Assembly: GCA_036555325.1 (NCBI GenBank)
Contig: DATBLQ010000018.1
Coordinates: 62,001-126,000, forward strand
Direction: 5' to 3'
DNA length: 64,000 nucleotides
From: DATBLQ01 sp036555325
Lineage (GTDB): Bacteria; Pseudomonadota; Alphaproteobacteria; Rhizobiales; Aestuariivirgaceae
Shown piece by piece: positions 17,058 to 25,791 of the stretch. Made by a program: the position numbers and the translations under genes. Below the pieces are notes generated by a model. The model was not told where the DNA came from. It saw only the letters and a program-made list of their open reading frames with translations, and made no database searches. The first letter of the stretch is position 1. Each line of letters begins with the position of its first letter.

Positions 17058-18203
17058 ATGAAAATACTTGCGGTCGACACCGCACTTGCTGCCTGTTCTG
17101 CCGCTGTCTACGATAGCGATGACGACCGAATGTTGGCTTCAATCTTCCAACCGATGACGGTGGGTCACGCTGAAGCGATCGCACCTGCGGTTCGTCAAAT
17201 CATGTTGGAGGCTGGAATTGAGTTTTCTTCCCTAGACCGCATTGCCACCACGATTGGACCGGGAACATTCACCGGCCTGCGAATCGGTCTTTCCTTTGCC
17301 AAGGCTTTGGGCCTTGCCCTCGATCTGCCGGTGGTCGGCCTATCGACCCTCAAGGCCATAGCCGCCAACATCGCCTCCAATCCTCACCACCTACCCATTG
17401 TTGTCGCGATTGACGCCCGGCGGGGGAATGTCTACGCCCAGCTGTTCACCCACGATCTTGCGCCGTTGAGCGAGGCCTGCGTCTGTGCCGCCCCAGATGT
17501 ATCGAAGGGTTTGGCAGACGGAGACTATCTCGTTGTTGGTTCGGCATCAGATCTGTTGATCACATTGCCCTCAAATAGGCGGCTTGCTTTTCGCAAGGCT
17601 GATGCTCCTGATCTCCCCAGCGCCACCATCATTGCCAAGCTAGCACGGCTTGAACCCGCCACGGGCACCGGCCTTGAGCCCCTTTACCTACGGGCACCCG
17701 ATGCCAAGCCGCCGCACGCTGCGCCTCTTCAATTTCTTCAGATCGGCGGCGCAGATAGGGCCGACGCCCAGGCGCTCGCGACTCTGCACGCACAGTGCTT
17801 TGTTCAGCCATGGAGCGCCGATTCCTTCTCCGAGCTTTTGGAGATTCCGGGTACTATTGCCGTTCTTGCAAAAGTGAACGATGCAATCCCCGTCGGGCTT
17901 GCCATCGCCCGATGCGCCGCCGATGAAGCGGAATTCTTGACCCTTGCTGTTCACCCCGATTACCGCCGGCGCCACATCGGCGAAAGACTTGTGATGGCTA
18001 CGGCTGCAGGGCTGGCAAAAATGGGGTCGCGCCATGTGTACATGGAAGTGGCGGCTACGAATGCCGGAGCGCGCCGGCTATATGAAAAGCTTGGCTTTGT
18101 CTCTGTTGCCACGCGGCAGAACTACTATCCGAAACCTGATGGTGATCACGAGGATGCCCTCCTCATGAAACGCTCACTTCCAATTGCGCCCCCCCATGTC
18201 TGA
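17058..18203 (+). CDS. tsaB: Fused TsaB-RimI protein (t6A biosynthesis plus N-terminal acetyltransferase)
   Basis: One uninterrupted 381-codon frame encodes two proteins that are usually separate neighbours. Residues 1 to about 220 are TsaB, the Kae1-like partner of TsaD in making threonylcarbamoyladenosine at tRNA position 37 (ILAVDTALAACSAAV, IGPGTFTGLRIGLSFAKAL). From about 225 to 375 is a GNAT domain of the RimI type, with the acetyl-CoA loop HPDYRRRHIGERL and the ending ATNAGARRLYEKLGF; RimI acetylates ribosomal protein S18. No internal stop separates them and the linker is about ten residues. The end overlaps the Fur-family start by eight bases. Confidence 0.88.
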   Translation: MKILAVDTALAACSAAVYDSDDDRMLASIFQPMTVGHAEAIAPAVRQIMLEAGIEFSSLDRIATTIGPGTFTGLRIGLSFAKALGLALDLPVVGLSTLKAIAANIASNPHHLPIVVAIDARRGNVYAQLFTHDLAPLSEACVCAAPDVSKGLADGDYLVVGSASDLLITLPSNRRLAFRKADAPDLPSATIIAKLARLEPATGTGLEPLYLRAPDAKPPHAAPLQFLQIGGADRADAQALATLHAQCFVQPWSADSFSELLEIPGTIAVLAKVNDAIPVGLAIARCAADEAEFLTLAVHPDYRRRHIGERLVMATAAGLAKMGSRHVYMEVAATNAGARRLYEKLGFVSVATRQNYYPKPDGDHEDALLMKRSLPIAPPHV

Positions 18204-18651
18204 TCCTATACCTGTTCTCATGAATGAGATCGAAAGGGCCTGCATTGCCAAGGGTATGCGCATGACCGGGCAGCGTCGCACGATCGCCCAAGTGATCGCC
18301 GAAGCCGCCGATCATCCCGACGTTGAGGAACTGCATCGCCGAGCCGCCGGGCGCGACAGCAGGATTTCGCTCGCCACCGTTTACCGTACAGTTCGCCTGT
18401 TCAAGGAAATGGGAATCCTGGAAAGCCATGCGTTTCACGGCCGGGCACGCTACGAAAAAGCGCCGGCCCAGCATCATGACCATTTGATTGATTTGGCGAG
18501 TGGCAGGGTCATAGAGTTTCGTAACGAGGAAATTGAGAAGCTGCAGGAGCTGGTTGCACGCCAGTTGGGTTATAGGTTGGTCGGGCACAAGCTCGAGCTC
18601 TACGGAAAGCCATTACCCGCTTCGGCCACGGCGAGACCGCGTCGCAAATGA
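18196..18651 (+). CDS. mur: Fur-family metalloregulator (probably manganese-responsive Mur)
   Basis: The 151-residue protein has the Fur winged helix (GMRMTGQRRTIAQVIAEA, SLATVYRTVRLFKEMG) and the metal-binding stretch HHDHLIDL. It lacks CxxC zinc pairs. In rhizobia the protein at this locus represses manganese uptake (mntH, sitABCD) when Mn is high and is called Mur; iron control there is taken over by Irr and RirA. I chose ATG 18196; ATG 18220 is also possible. It overlaps the previous gene by 8 bases and the next by an ATGA, so this is an operon of unrelated functions. Confidence 0.85.
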   Translation: MSDPIPVLMNEIERACIAKGMRMTGQRRTIAQVIAEAADHPDVEELHRRAAGRDSRISLATVYRTVRLFKEMGILESHAFHGRARYEKAPAQHHDHLIDLASGRVIEFRNEEIEKLQELVARQLGYRLVGHKLELYGKPLPASATARPRRK

Positions 18652-19457
18652 GTAATCTGCGCCTTGTCTTCTTGATCTTGTCGATTTCGGTCATTTCCCT
18701 CCTCGTCATTCCCCCGCAGTGGTTGTTTACGAAGCTGTGGCCGCGGGGTGCCCGCAAACTCCCCAATCTCTACTTCCGTCTGGTTGCTTGGTTGATGGGG
18801 ATAAAAATCGAAGTGAAGGGAGAACCGGTTGCCGAAAGGCCTTGCCTATATGTGTCCAATCATTTGAGTTGGCTCGATATCATTGTCTTGTCGACTGTCC
18901 AGCCGATGTGTTTCGTCGCCAAGAAAGAGGTCGCCCGCTGGCCGTTGTTTGGCCTTCTCGCCACGGTCGGGCGCACGCTTTACATCGACCGCGAGCGTCG
19001 GCACGACGTCAGGAACTCGAATGGTGATATTCGCAAGCGGTTTACCGCACGCGAAATCGTCACATTGTTTCCTGAAGGCACATCTAGCGATGGCAATCGT
19101 GTCCTGCCATTTCGCAGCGCTCTCATGGGCGCGGCTGAGATGGAGGTTGACGGCATACCCGTCGTCGTTCAGCCGGTTACGATCGCCTATACTGGGGTTC
19201 ATGGCATTCCCCTCGGCCGCGTAAGACGGCCGATATTCGCTTGGCATAGCAAGATGAAGCTAGTACCTCATCTTTTGGGCGTTGGGCGGGTTGGACCCTT
19301 CGAAGTGACACTGACATTTCATCCCGCGACCACAGCGCGGGAAATTGGTGGCCGCAAGGCCCTCTCCCGGCACTGCGAGCACGTAATACGCCAGAGCCTT
19401 GTGGAGGCGCTAACCGGCCGCCGGCCGGTGGTTTCCAAGCTGGCGAAAACGCGCTAG
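18648..19457 (+). CDS. Acyltransferase of the PlsC family (lysophosphatidate or lyso-ornithine-lipid acyltransferase)
   Basis: The 269-residue protein begins with a hydrophobic anchor (about 4-24) and carries the acyltransferase motifs NHLSWLD (about 71-77, the HX4D catalytic pair) and FPEGTSSDG (about 141). It adds a fatty acyl chain to a lyso-lipid at the inner membrane. By family it could be PlsC acting on lysophosphatidate. By position, between the Fur-family gene and miaB, it matches olsA of S. meliloti as I recall it, the enzyme that completes ornithine lipid. An olsB is present at 4945-5778, which makes OlsA plausible; sequence alone does not decide. Confidence 0.85.
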   Translation: MSNLRLVFLILSISVISLLVIPPQWLFTKLWPRGARKLPNLYFRLVAWLMGIKIEVKGEPVAERPCLYVSNHLSWLDIIVLSTVQPMCFVAKKEVARWPLFGLLATVGRTLYIDRERRHDVRNSNGDIRKRFTAREIVTLFPEGTSSDGNRVLPFRSALMGAAEMEVDGIPVVVQPVTIAYTGVHGIPLGRVRRPIFAWHSKMKLVPHLLGVGRVGPFEVTLTFHPATTAREIGGRKALSRHCEHVIRQSLVEALTGRRPVVSKLAKTR

Positions 19458-19484
19458 AGCATGGGCATTATGGTTAATTAGAAA

Positions 19485-20846
19485 ATGAACGCCGAGCCCA
19501 ACAAAAAGGTCTTCATCCGGACGTATGGTTGTCAGATGAATACTTACGATAGCCAGCGCATGAGCGATGTGCTTTCACCGCTGGGCTATGGTCCAACCGA
19601 CGATCCCCGGAACGCCGACCTGATCATACTCAACACCTGTCACATCCGCGAGAAAGCCGCCGAAAAAGTCTATTCGGAACTGGGACGCATTCGGCGGATC
19701 AAGGAAACGAGAAAGCGCAAAGGTGAGAGCACGCTTATCGCCGTCGCAGGATGCGTAGCCCAGGCCGAGGGTGAAGAGATCATCCGTCGCGCCCCGGCGG
19801 TGGATCTGGTTTTCGGACCACAAAGCTATCATCGGCTGCCGGATCTTCTCGCACGCGTCCGTCGGCAAGCCCACAAGGTAGTGGAAACGGAATTTCCCGC
19901 CGCAGAGAAATTTGATGGGCTCCCCCAAAGCCCGCGCGACAAAATCATCACGCGTGGAGTCACCGCCTTTGTCACCGTTCAGGAAGGTTGTGATAAATTC
20001 TGCACGTTTTGTGTCGTTCCCTATACCAGAGGTGCCGAGTTCTCACGGCCGGTGATTGCCATCGAGCATGAAGTTCGCCGTCTCGCCGAGGCAGGCGTTC
20101 GCGAGGTAACTTTGCTTGGCCAGAACGTCAATGCCTATCACGGGACAGCTCCGACCGCGGGCAACTGGAATCTCGCCCGCTTGCTTGACTATCTGGCGCG
20201 CATTCCGGGTATCGAGCGATTGAGATACACCACCAGCCATCCCTGTGACATGCATGAGGAACTGGTTGAAGCCCACGCTGCTAACCCCAAACTGATGCCC
20301 TATGTTCATTTGCCCGTTCAGTCGGGTTCAAACCGCATTCTTGCCGCCATGAACCGACGGCACACCTCGGAAAGTTATATGGATGTCATTGCCAAGTTGA
20401 GAACCGCCCGGCCGGACATGGCTCTGTCTTCCGATTTCATCGTAGGTTTCCCGGGTGAAACAGAGGCCGACTTCGCCTCAACATTGGAACTCGTTCGGAA
20501 CGTCGGCTACGCCCAGGCGTTTTCCTTCAAATATTCACCACGGCCCGGAACCCCTGCTGCGGAAATGCCGCAAGTTCCAGCCGATGTGAAAGCCGACCGT
20601 TTGGCACGTCTCCAGGCACTGCTGGGCGAGCAGTACATGACTTTCAATCGGTCGTGCCTTGGCCGCACGCTTCCCATATTGCTTGAGAGGCCAGGCCGCC
20701 ATCCAGGTCAGTTGATCGGACGCTCGCCATATCTGCAACCTGTCGTAATCACCGACGAGCGGTTGAAATTCGGCGATCTGGTGAACGTGGTGATCGATGG
20801 TGTTGGTTCTAACAGCCTTTCGGCGCATAGTGCAGGACTAGAGTGA
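19485..20846 (+). CDS. miaB: tRNA-2-methylthio-N6-dimethylallyladenosine synthase
   Basis: MiaB is a radical-SAM methylthiotransferase that modifies A37 of tRNAs reading UNN codons. The 453-residue protein has all six cluster cysteines: Cys16, Cys52 and Cys90 in the N-terminal MTTase domain (TYGCQMN, NTCHIREKA, VAGCVAQ) and the radical-SAM triad Cys169/Cys173/Cys176 (EGCDKFCTFCVVPYTRG). A TRAM RNA-binding domain closes the protein. The stop codon overlaps a GTG that opens the phoH-type gene. Confidence 0.96.
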   Translation: MNAEPNKKVFIRTYGCQMNTYDSQRMSDVLSPLGYGPTDDPRNADLIILNTCHIREKAAEKVYSELGRIRRIKETRKRKGESTLIAVAGCVAQAEGEEIIRRAPAVDLVFGPQSYHRLPDLLARVRRQAHKVVETEFPAAEKFDGLPQSPRDKIITRGVTAFVTVQEGCDKFCTFCVVPYTRGAEFSRPVIAIEHEVRRLAEAGVREVTLLGQNVNAYHGTAPTAGNWNLARLLDYLARIPGIERLRYTTSHPCDMHEELVEAHAANPKLMPYVHLPVQSGSNRILAAMNRRHTSESYMDVIAKLRTARPDMALSSDFIVGFPGETEADFASTLELVRNVGYAQAFSFKYSPRPGTPAAEMPQVPADVKADRLARLQALLGEQYMTFNRSCLGRTLPILLERPGRHPGQLIGRSPYLQPVVITDERLKFGDLVNVVIDGVGSNSLSAHSAGLE

Positions 20847-21919
20847 CTGATTCTCGCTCGAAAGACAGGAACCTTGAAAGGAGGTCTAGTGTTTTGAACC
20901 CGCGAATGACGACGGGTAATTTGACCAAGATCATCCTAGAGCCAACTGAAGATTCAGCCAGCAATTTGACGCTCGCCTTCGATGACAATCGGCTGCTCAC
21001 TCTTGTCTTTGGGGAACACGATGAGCATCTCGCTCTAATCGAGAGTCGCTTAGGTGTCGACATAACACCACGCGGCAACCGCGTCGCGTTACGCGGCCCG
21101 CGAGCTGCCTGTGAAAGCGCCGGCCAAGTTTTGGAACGCCTCTATGCTTTGGCGTTGAAGGGTCACGATATCACTTCAGGTGATGTTGAAGGCGCGATCC
21201 GAATGGTGCAGGCCGCCAATCAGGAAATTGGCGAGGAGACGACAATTCGCACCAAGCGCAAGCTGGTGACAGCTCGCTCGCCGATGCAGAAATGTTACAT
21301 AGATGCCCTGCGTCAAAGCGATTTGGTTTTCGGCACCGGTCCCGCCGGAACCGGCAAGACATACCTGGCCGTTGCGGCCGCCGCCGCAGCGTTGTCCGCC
21401 GGGGAAGTTGATCGCATCATACTGTCGCGGCCCGCAGTCGAAGCTGGAGAGCGTCTGGGTTTTCTGCCGGGCGACATGAAGGAAAAGGTCGATCCATATC
21501 TGCGCCCCCTTTACGACGCGCTTTACGATGTGCTTCCCGGCCCCACAGTCGCTCGCGGGTTGGCTGACGGAACTATTGAAATTGCTCCGATTGCGTTTAT
21601 GCGGGGTCGCACCTTGAGGCACGCTTTCATAATCCTTGATGAGGCACAGAACACGACTCCTCAGCAGATGAAGATGTTCTTGACCCGACTGGGTGAAGAC
21701 AGCCGCATGGCGGTCACCGGCGATCCATCGCAGGTTGACTTGCCCTTTGGCATCACCTCCGGTCTTGCGCAGGCAACGAGAATTTTGAAGGGTGTCGAAG
21801 GCGTGACTCACATTGCCTTCACCGAGGCCGACATCGTCCGCCATCCCTTGGTAAGTCGAATTGTGACTGCCTATGACAAATCCGAACGACGCGAGCGGCG
21901 CAGTAAGTCCGACGACTGA
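20843..21919 (+). CDS. ybeZ: PhoH-family ATPase (YbeZ)
   Basis: This cytoplasmic nucleotide-binding protein shows Walker A GPAGTGKTYLA and Walker B FIILDEAQNTTPQQ, and works with YbeY in RNA metabolism in other bacteria. It lies in the conserved order miaB-ybeZ-ybeY-ybeX-lnt. The start is uncertain: the GTG at 20843 overlaps the miaB stop, but a strong Shine-Dalgarno AAAGGAGG at 20877-20884 sits nine bases before an in-frame TTG at 20894, which would give a protein 17 residues shorter. An ATG at 20906 is a third choice. Poor conservation of the first residues does not settle it. Confidence 0.93.
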   Translation: MTDSRSKDRNLERRSSVLNPRMTTGNLTKIILEPTEDSASNLTLAFDDNRLLTLVFGEHDEHLALIESRLGVDITPRGNRVALRGPRAACESAGQVLERLYALALKGHDITSGDVEGAIRMVQAANQEIGEETTIRTKRKLVTARSPMQKCYIDALRQSDLVFGTGPAGTGKTYLAVAAAAAALSAGEVDRIILSRPAVEAGERLGFLPGDMKEKVDPYLRPLYDALYDVLPGPTVARGLADGTIEIAPIAFMRGRTLRHAFIILDEAQNTTPQQMKMFLTRLGEDSRMAVTGDPSQVDLPFGITSGLAQATRILKGVEGVTHIAFTEADIVRHPLVSRIVTAYDKSERRERRSKSDD

Positions 21920-21921
21920 TC

Positions 21922-22371
21922 ATGTCCATTTCGGTAACTATTGACCGCAATGTTTGGAAGAGGTCGCCGCCAGTTACGAGGTTGGCCCGCAGTGCTGCGC
22001 GGGCCGCCCTGAAGGTAGCGAATATCGATTCATCGGAGTGCGATTTGGCGGTAATCTTTGCTGACGATGCAACGGTCGCCGAGCTTAATCGCAAATGGCG
22101 CGGCAAGGCCAAGCCTACAAACGTGCTGTCGTTTCCTGCCAGCCAGCGGGCAGGAGGACGTTTTCTGGGCGATGTTCTTCTTGCCGCTGGCGTCATTGAG
22201 CGCGAAGCCGAAGATGAGGGTAAGCCTCTCTTGAACCATGCGGCGCATTTGATTGTCCATGGCGTCCTACATCTACTGGGGTACGATCACGGCAAGGCGT
22301 CGGCCGCTCGCAGGATGCGGCAAATGGAAGTTCGGGCGCTCAAGAGCTTGGGGATGGATGATCCCTATTAA
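21922..22371 (+). CDS. ybeY: Endoribonuclease YbeY, 16S rRNA maturation
   Basis: YbeY is a single-domain metallo-RNase needed for 3' maturation of 16S rRNA and late 30S quality control. The 149-residue protein carries the zinc site HGVLHLLGYDH (the H-x3-H-x5-H pattern) near residue 114. It starts two bases after ybeZ stops, and its TAA overlaps the ATG of the next gene. Confidence 0.96.
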   Translation: MSISVTIDRNVWKRSPPVTRLARSAARAALKVANIDSSECDLAVIFADDATVAELNRKWRGKAKPTNVLSFPASQRAGGRFLGDVLLAAGVIEREAEDEGKPLLNHAAHLIVHGVLHLLGYDHGKASAARRMRQMEVRALKSLGMDDPY

Positions 22372-23432
22372 TGTGGATAACAGCAAACCGCGGCCTGATA
22401 TTGGCGATGAACAAGGATTCGAAATCTACTGACCCCTCTGGCCCGCACGCGGTTGCCGCAGAGCCGGTAGAAGACCAAACACCTCGCTCTGAGGGCGCTT
22501 GGTCGTGGCTGCGCCGACTGCTGGGGGTCTCACCCCCCGCACCTCCTCCGCCCCACGATACGTCTCGCCCGGTAACCGAGGTTGCCCAGGCCGAAGCCCG
22601 CTCGATGATGGTCAACCTGATCGAATTCGCCCGCATGCGGGTCGACGATGTCATGGTTCCACGCGTCGATATTGTATCAATCGAGGAAAGCGCCCCGCTG
22701 CATGAACTGCTCGTGCGGTTTGCCGAGGCCAATCACTCCCGCCTCCCGGTCTATCGCGAGACCCTCGATGATCTGATTGGCATGGTTCACATTAAGGATC
22801 TGCTTGCGTGGATGCTGAAAACGTCTTCGCAAAAAAAACGCCGCAAGGCGGCACGACCTCCCGAGCAGGAAACGGTCGCGGCCGAAAAGGTGAGCTTGAG
22901 ATCCGTCGATCTAACCAAGAGCATCAAACAAGCCGGCATTATTCGCGATCTCCTCTTTGTTCCGCCCTCGATGCCTGTCGCCGATCTTCTTGTGAAAATG
23001 CAAGCAACCCATCTGCACATGGCCATTGTGGTCGATGAGTACGGCGGCACTGATGGGTTGCTTACCATCGAAGACCTCGTCGAGGTCATCGTGGGAGATA
23101 TTTCCGACGAGCATGATACGGGCGATGAAAATCTCATCCGCGATCTCGGCCGCGGAACGTTTATCGCCGATGCCCGCGTGCCGATTGAGGACGTCGAGTC
23201 GTTGCTCAACCGCCCGCTTTTGGCAGACGATCGGGAGGAAGAAGCCGATACTTTGGGCGGCCTGATCTTTGCGATGCTGGGACGAGTTCCCGCGCGCGGA
23301 GAATTGGTGCGCCATCCAAGTGGAGTCGAGTTTGAAGTGGCCGAATCCGATCCGCGGCGGGTTAAGAAAATCCGCATCCACACCAATCCGGGCAACGGCT
23401 CATCTCCGGCCGAATCGGGGCAAAAGCACTGA
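22371..23432 (+). CDS. ybeX: CBS-domain protein of the CorC/hemolysin family (YbeX)
   Basis: The 353-residue cytoplasmic protein has two CBS domains (about 90-220; VDDVMVPRVDIVSIE and VVDEYGGTDGLLTIEDLVE) and a C-terminal CorC/HlyC transporter-associated domain (LGGLIFAMLGRVP). It has no membrane helices. Relatives are linked to magnesium-cobalt efflux and to ribosome maturation together with YbeY; the biochemical role is unsettled. The ATG at 22371 overlaps the ybeY stop; an in-frame ATG at 22407 would remove 12 residues. The stop overlaps the lnt start (TGATG). Confidence 0.9.
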   Translation: MWITANRGLILAMNKDSKSTDPSGPHAVAAEPVEDQTPRSEGAWSWLRRLLGVSPPAPPPPHDTSRPVTEVAQAEARSMMVNLIEFARMRVDDVMVPRVDIVSIEESAPLHELLVRFAEANHSRLPVYRETLDDLIGMVHIKDLLAWMLKTSSQKKRRKAARPPEQETVAAEKVSLRSVDLTKSIKQAGIIRDLLFVPPSMPVADLLVKMQATHLHMAIVVDEYGGTDGLLTIEDLVEVIVGDISDEHDTGDENLIRDLGRGTFIADARVPIEDVESLLNRPLLADDREEEADTLGGLIFAMLGRVPARGELVRHPSGVEFEVAESDPRRVKKIRIHTNPGNGSSPAESGQKH

Positions 23433-25060
23433 TGCCGCTTCAGGTGATCAGGAACTTCGCCCATCGGTTTATAATTTTATGGGGTTGGCGGCGCATAGGC
23501 GCCGCGTTCTTCTTCGGTGCTGCGGCCGCGACCGCTATGCAGCCGCTCCTGTTTTGGCCAGTACTCTTTGTCTCGTTTCCCGTTCTGATCTGGCTGATCG
23601 ATGGGCTTTTCGTTGAACGCGCCAACAGACTTCGTCGGGCGCTTGGCGCCTTTGCCACCGGCTGGACGTTTGGCTTCGGCTTTTTTCTCGCGTCGCTCTA
23701 CTGGGTCGGCGCGGCATTCCTTGTTGATGCAGAAACCTATGCCTGGATGATGCCATTAGCCGTCGCAGCACTCCCGGCCGGCATGGCGCTCTACTGGGGG
23801 GCAGCCGCTGCTCTAGTAACTTTGTGGTGGGCACCGGGTCTTCGTCGCATTCTGGTGTTCGCCGCGGCACTGGCATTTTCGGAGTGGCTGCGTGGCCGAT
23901 TTTTCACCGGCTTTCCATGGAACACCCTGGGCTATGCGGCGGAAGCTTCCGAAGGACTGAGCCAGGTGGCTGCCTATGTCGGCATCTGGGGGCTGACCTT
24001 CTTGGTTGTTCTTTGGGCTTCCCTTCCTGCGCTTTTGTCGGAATCGGAATCTAACTCCGGTAGTCGTCGGGCCGTTTTTTTCTTCATGCTGGCCGGTATT
24101 GGTCTTTGGCTTGCAGGTACCATGCGCCTTGAAAAAGCGCCGGTCGCGTTCGTTCCCGGAGTCAACATCAGGATCGTCCAGCCAAACGTTCCTCAAAGCG
24201 ACAAGTGGCGCGCCGATAATGTGGTGAAAATTTTCGACGACCTCCTTGCCCTTACAACCGCGCCCTCCGCCGGAAAATCCGAAGCGGCGAACATGCAGAA
24301 GATAGTGATCTGGCCAGAATCGTCTGTACCGTTCTTGATGGATGAGCAACCTGAGGCTCTGAAAACTGTAGCTCGCGCCCTTCCCGATGACGGGGTGCTC
24401 CTCATGGGTTCGCTAAGACGCATCCGCTCACAGGACCCCTTGCCGGAAACAGAGGAGGTCTACAACAGTCTGTTCGCGATCGACGGGATGGGAAAGATCA
24501 GCGCCACTTACGACAAATGGCATCTTGTGCCTTATGGAGAATACCTGCCTGTCGCGAGCTGGCTTGAACCCTTGGGTTTGAGGCGGCTTGTAACAATTCC
24601 GGGCAACTTCAGTTCCGGTGAAGGTGTCCGCACCATTTCGCTGCCAGGCACGCCGTCGTTCTCGCCTCTCATCTGCTATGAAGCGATATTTCCCGGCCGC
24701 GTCGCAGACACCCACAATCGCCCCGAATGGCTGCTCAATATTACGAACGATGGTTGGTTCGGCTTAACTGGAGGCCCTCATCAGCACTTTGCCCAGGCAA
24801 GATTCCGCGCGATCGAAGAAGGCCTGCCGCTGATTCGCGCCGCCAACACTGGCATTTCCGCAATAATCGACGCTCACGGACGTGTGATTGATCAGCTGCC
24901 GCTGGCAAGCAGGGGAACGATTGACGGAAGCCTGCCGGTGTCGATCCCGCCGACACCTTATGCACGGTACGGCGACCTTCTGTTTTTCCTGGGGCTAACG
25001 CTTAGCGCCGCAACGATTCTTATTCCTCGGCGCGCCCCCAAGCCCTCTACCGCTCGCTGA
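23432..25060 (+). CDS. lnt: Apolipoprotein N-acyltransferase
   Basis: Lnt adds the third acyl chain to the N-terminal cysteine of lipoproteins in the inner membrane. The 542-residue protein has an N-terminal set of about six membrane helices, a periplasmic nitrilase-like domain and a final C-terminal helix. The catalytic triad is visible: Glu296 (WPESSVPFL), Lys362 (YDKWHLVPYGEYLP) and Cys415 (PLICYEAIFPG). It closes the miaB-lnt overlapping operon. Confidence 0.95.
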   Translation: MPLQVIRNFAHRFIILWGWRRIGAAFFFGAAAATAMQPLLFWPVLFVSFPVLIWLIDGLFVERANRLRRALGAFATGWTFGFGFFLASLYWVGAAFLVDAETYAWMMPLAVAALPAGMALYWGAAAALVTLWWAPGLRRILVFAAALAFSEWLRGRFFTGFPWNTLGYAAEASEGLSQVAAYVGIWGLTFLVVLWASLPALLSESESNSGSRRAVFFFMLAGIGLWLAGTMRLEKAPVAFVPGVNIRIVQPNVPQSDKWRADNVVKIFDDLLALTTAPSAGKSEAANMQKIVIWPESSVPFLMDEQPEALKTVARALPDDGVLLMGSLRRIRSQDPLPETEEVYNSLFAIDGMGKISATYDKWHLVPYGEYLPVASWLEPLGLRRLVTIPGNFSSGEGVRTISLPGTPSFSPLICYEAIFPGRVADTHNRPEWLLNITNDGWFGLTGGPHQHFAQARFRAIEEGLPLIRAANTGISAIIDAHGRVIDQLPLASRGTIDGSLPVSIPPTPYARYGDLLFFLGLTLSAATILIPRRAPKPSTAR

Positions 25061-25267
25061 GATCTGGTTCGTTTTTGCTGCCCGTGCCCAGTTAATCGAT
25101 GCAAGCCGGCCATTAACGCGTAAATTATCACCAGCATTTACTAAGCTTTATTAGAATTTTAGTTTGCCTTGAAATGGTAAAGTGTATTAGTTGTTTCAAT
25201 GCTCGGTATGGGGGAACCGCAGGAGGGGTAGAAACGGTATCTGGCGGGGGCTGGAACTGAGGAAACA

Positions 25268-25672
25268 ATGGCAAAACGGAACGCCAACCCAATTGACGTG
25301 CATGTGGGCAACCGGGTGCGAATGCGACGAATGCTTATTGGGATGAGCCAGGAAAAGCTTGGCGATCAATTGGGCCTTACATTTCAGCAAGTGCAAAAAT
25401 ACGAAAAGGGATCAAACCGGGTAAGCGCCAGCCGCCTATTTCAGATGGCCCAGATCCTCGGCGTCAATGTCCAGTTCTTCTATGATGATATGCCGGGTTC
25501 CGTTTCCGGTACGATCTCAAGCGGGTTCGCTGAGAATAAAAATGGCGAGTTGATCATGGATTTGATCAGTTCGGCCGAAGGGTTGCAGCTCAACCAGGCG
25601 TTCATTGAAATCAAGGACGCCGATGTGCGCAGGCGCATCATCGACCTCGTCAAGGTTCTCGGCAGCCGTTAG
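25268..25672 (+). CDS. XRE-family helix-turn-helix regulator
   Basis: This 134-residue protein has an N-terminal XRE/Cro helix-turn-helix (VRMRRMLIGMSQEKLGDQLG then TFQQVQKYEKGSNRV, about 15-65) and a short C-terminal region without a known ligand site. The same small regulator precedes metK in many rhizobia; its target is not known to me. The 207-base region before it (25061-25267) is AT-rich in the middle and contains a possible promoter, TTGCCT at 25164 and TATTAG at 25185 with a short 15-base spacer. GGAACTGAGGAAA lies just before the ATG. Methionine-related control is a guess from context only. Confidence 0.88.
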   Translation: MAKRNANPIDVHVGNRVRMRRMLIGMSQEKLGDQLGLTFQQVQKYEKGSNRVSASRLFQMAQILGVNVQFFYDDMPGSVSGTISSGFAENKNGELIMDLISSAEGLQLNQAFIEIKDADVRRRIIDLVKVLGSR

Positions 25673-25791
25673 GGCGGTCAGCCGCTCCGAACGCGAAAGT
25701 CCTGCCAGTTGACCTTCTGGGAAAGGCCTGCCAAATAGCCTCGCTCTAATCACACCATGGATTTTGGCTGGTGTAAAACGAGGGGTCAGCG

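Noticed and set aside
25673..25791. Possible SAM or SAM/SAH riboswitch before metK
   Set aside because: GGTCA and TGACC form a short pair, but the loop is too long and the conserved core bases of SAM-II or SAM/SAH elements, as I know them, are absent.
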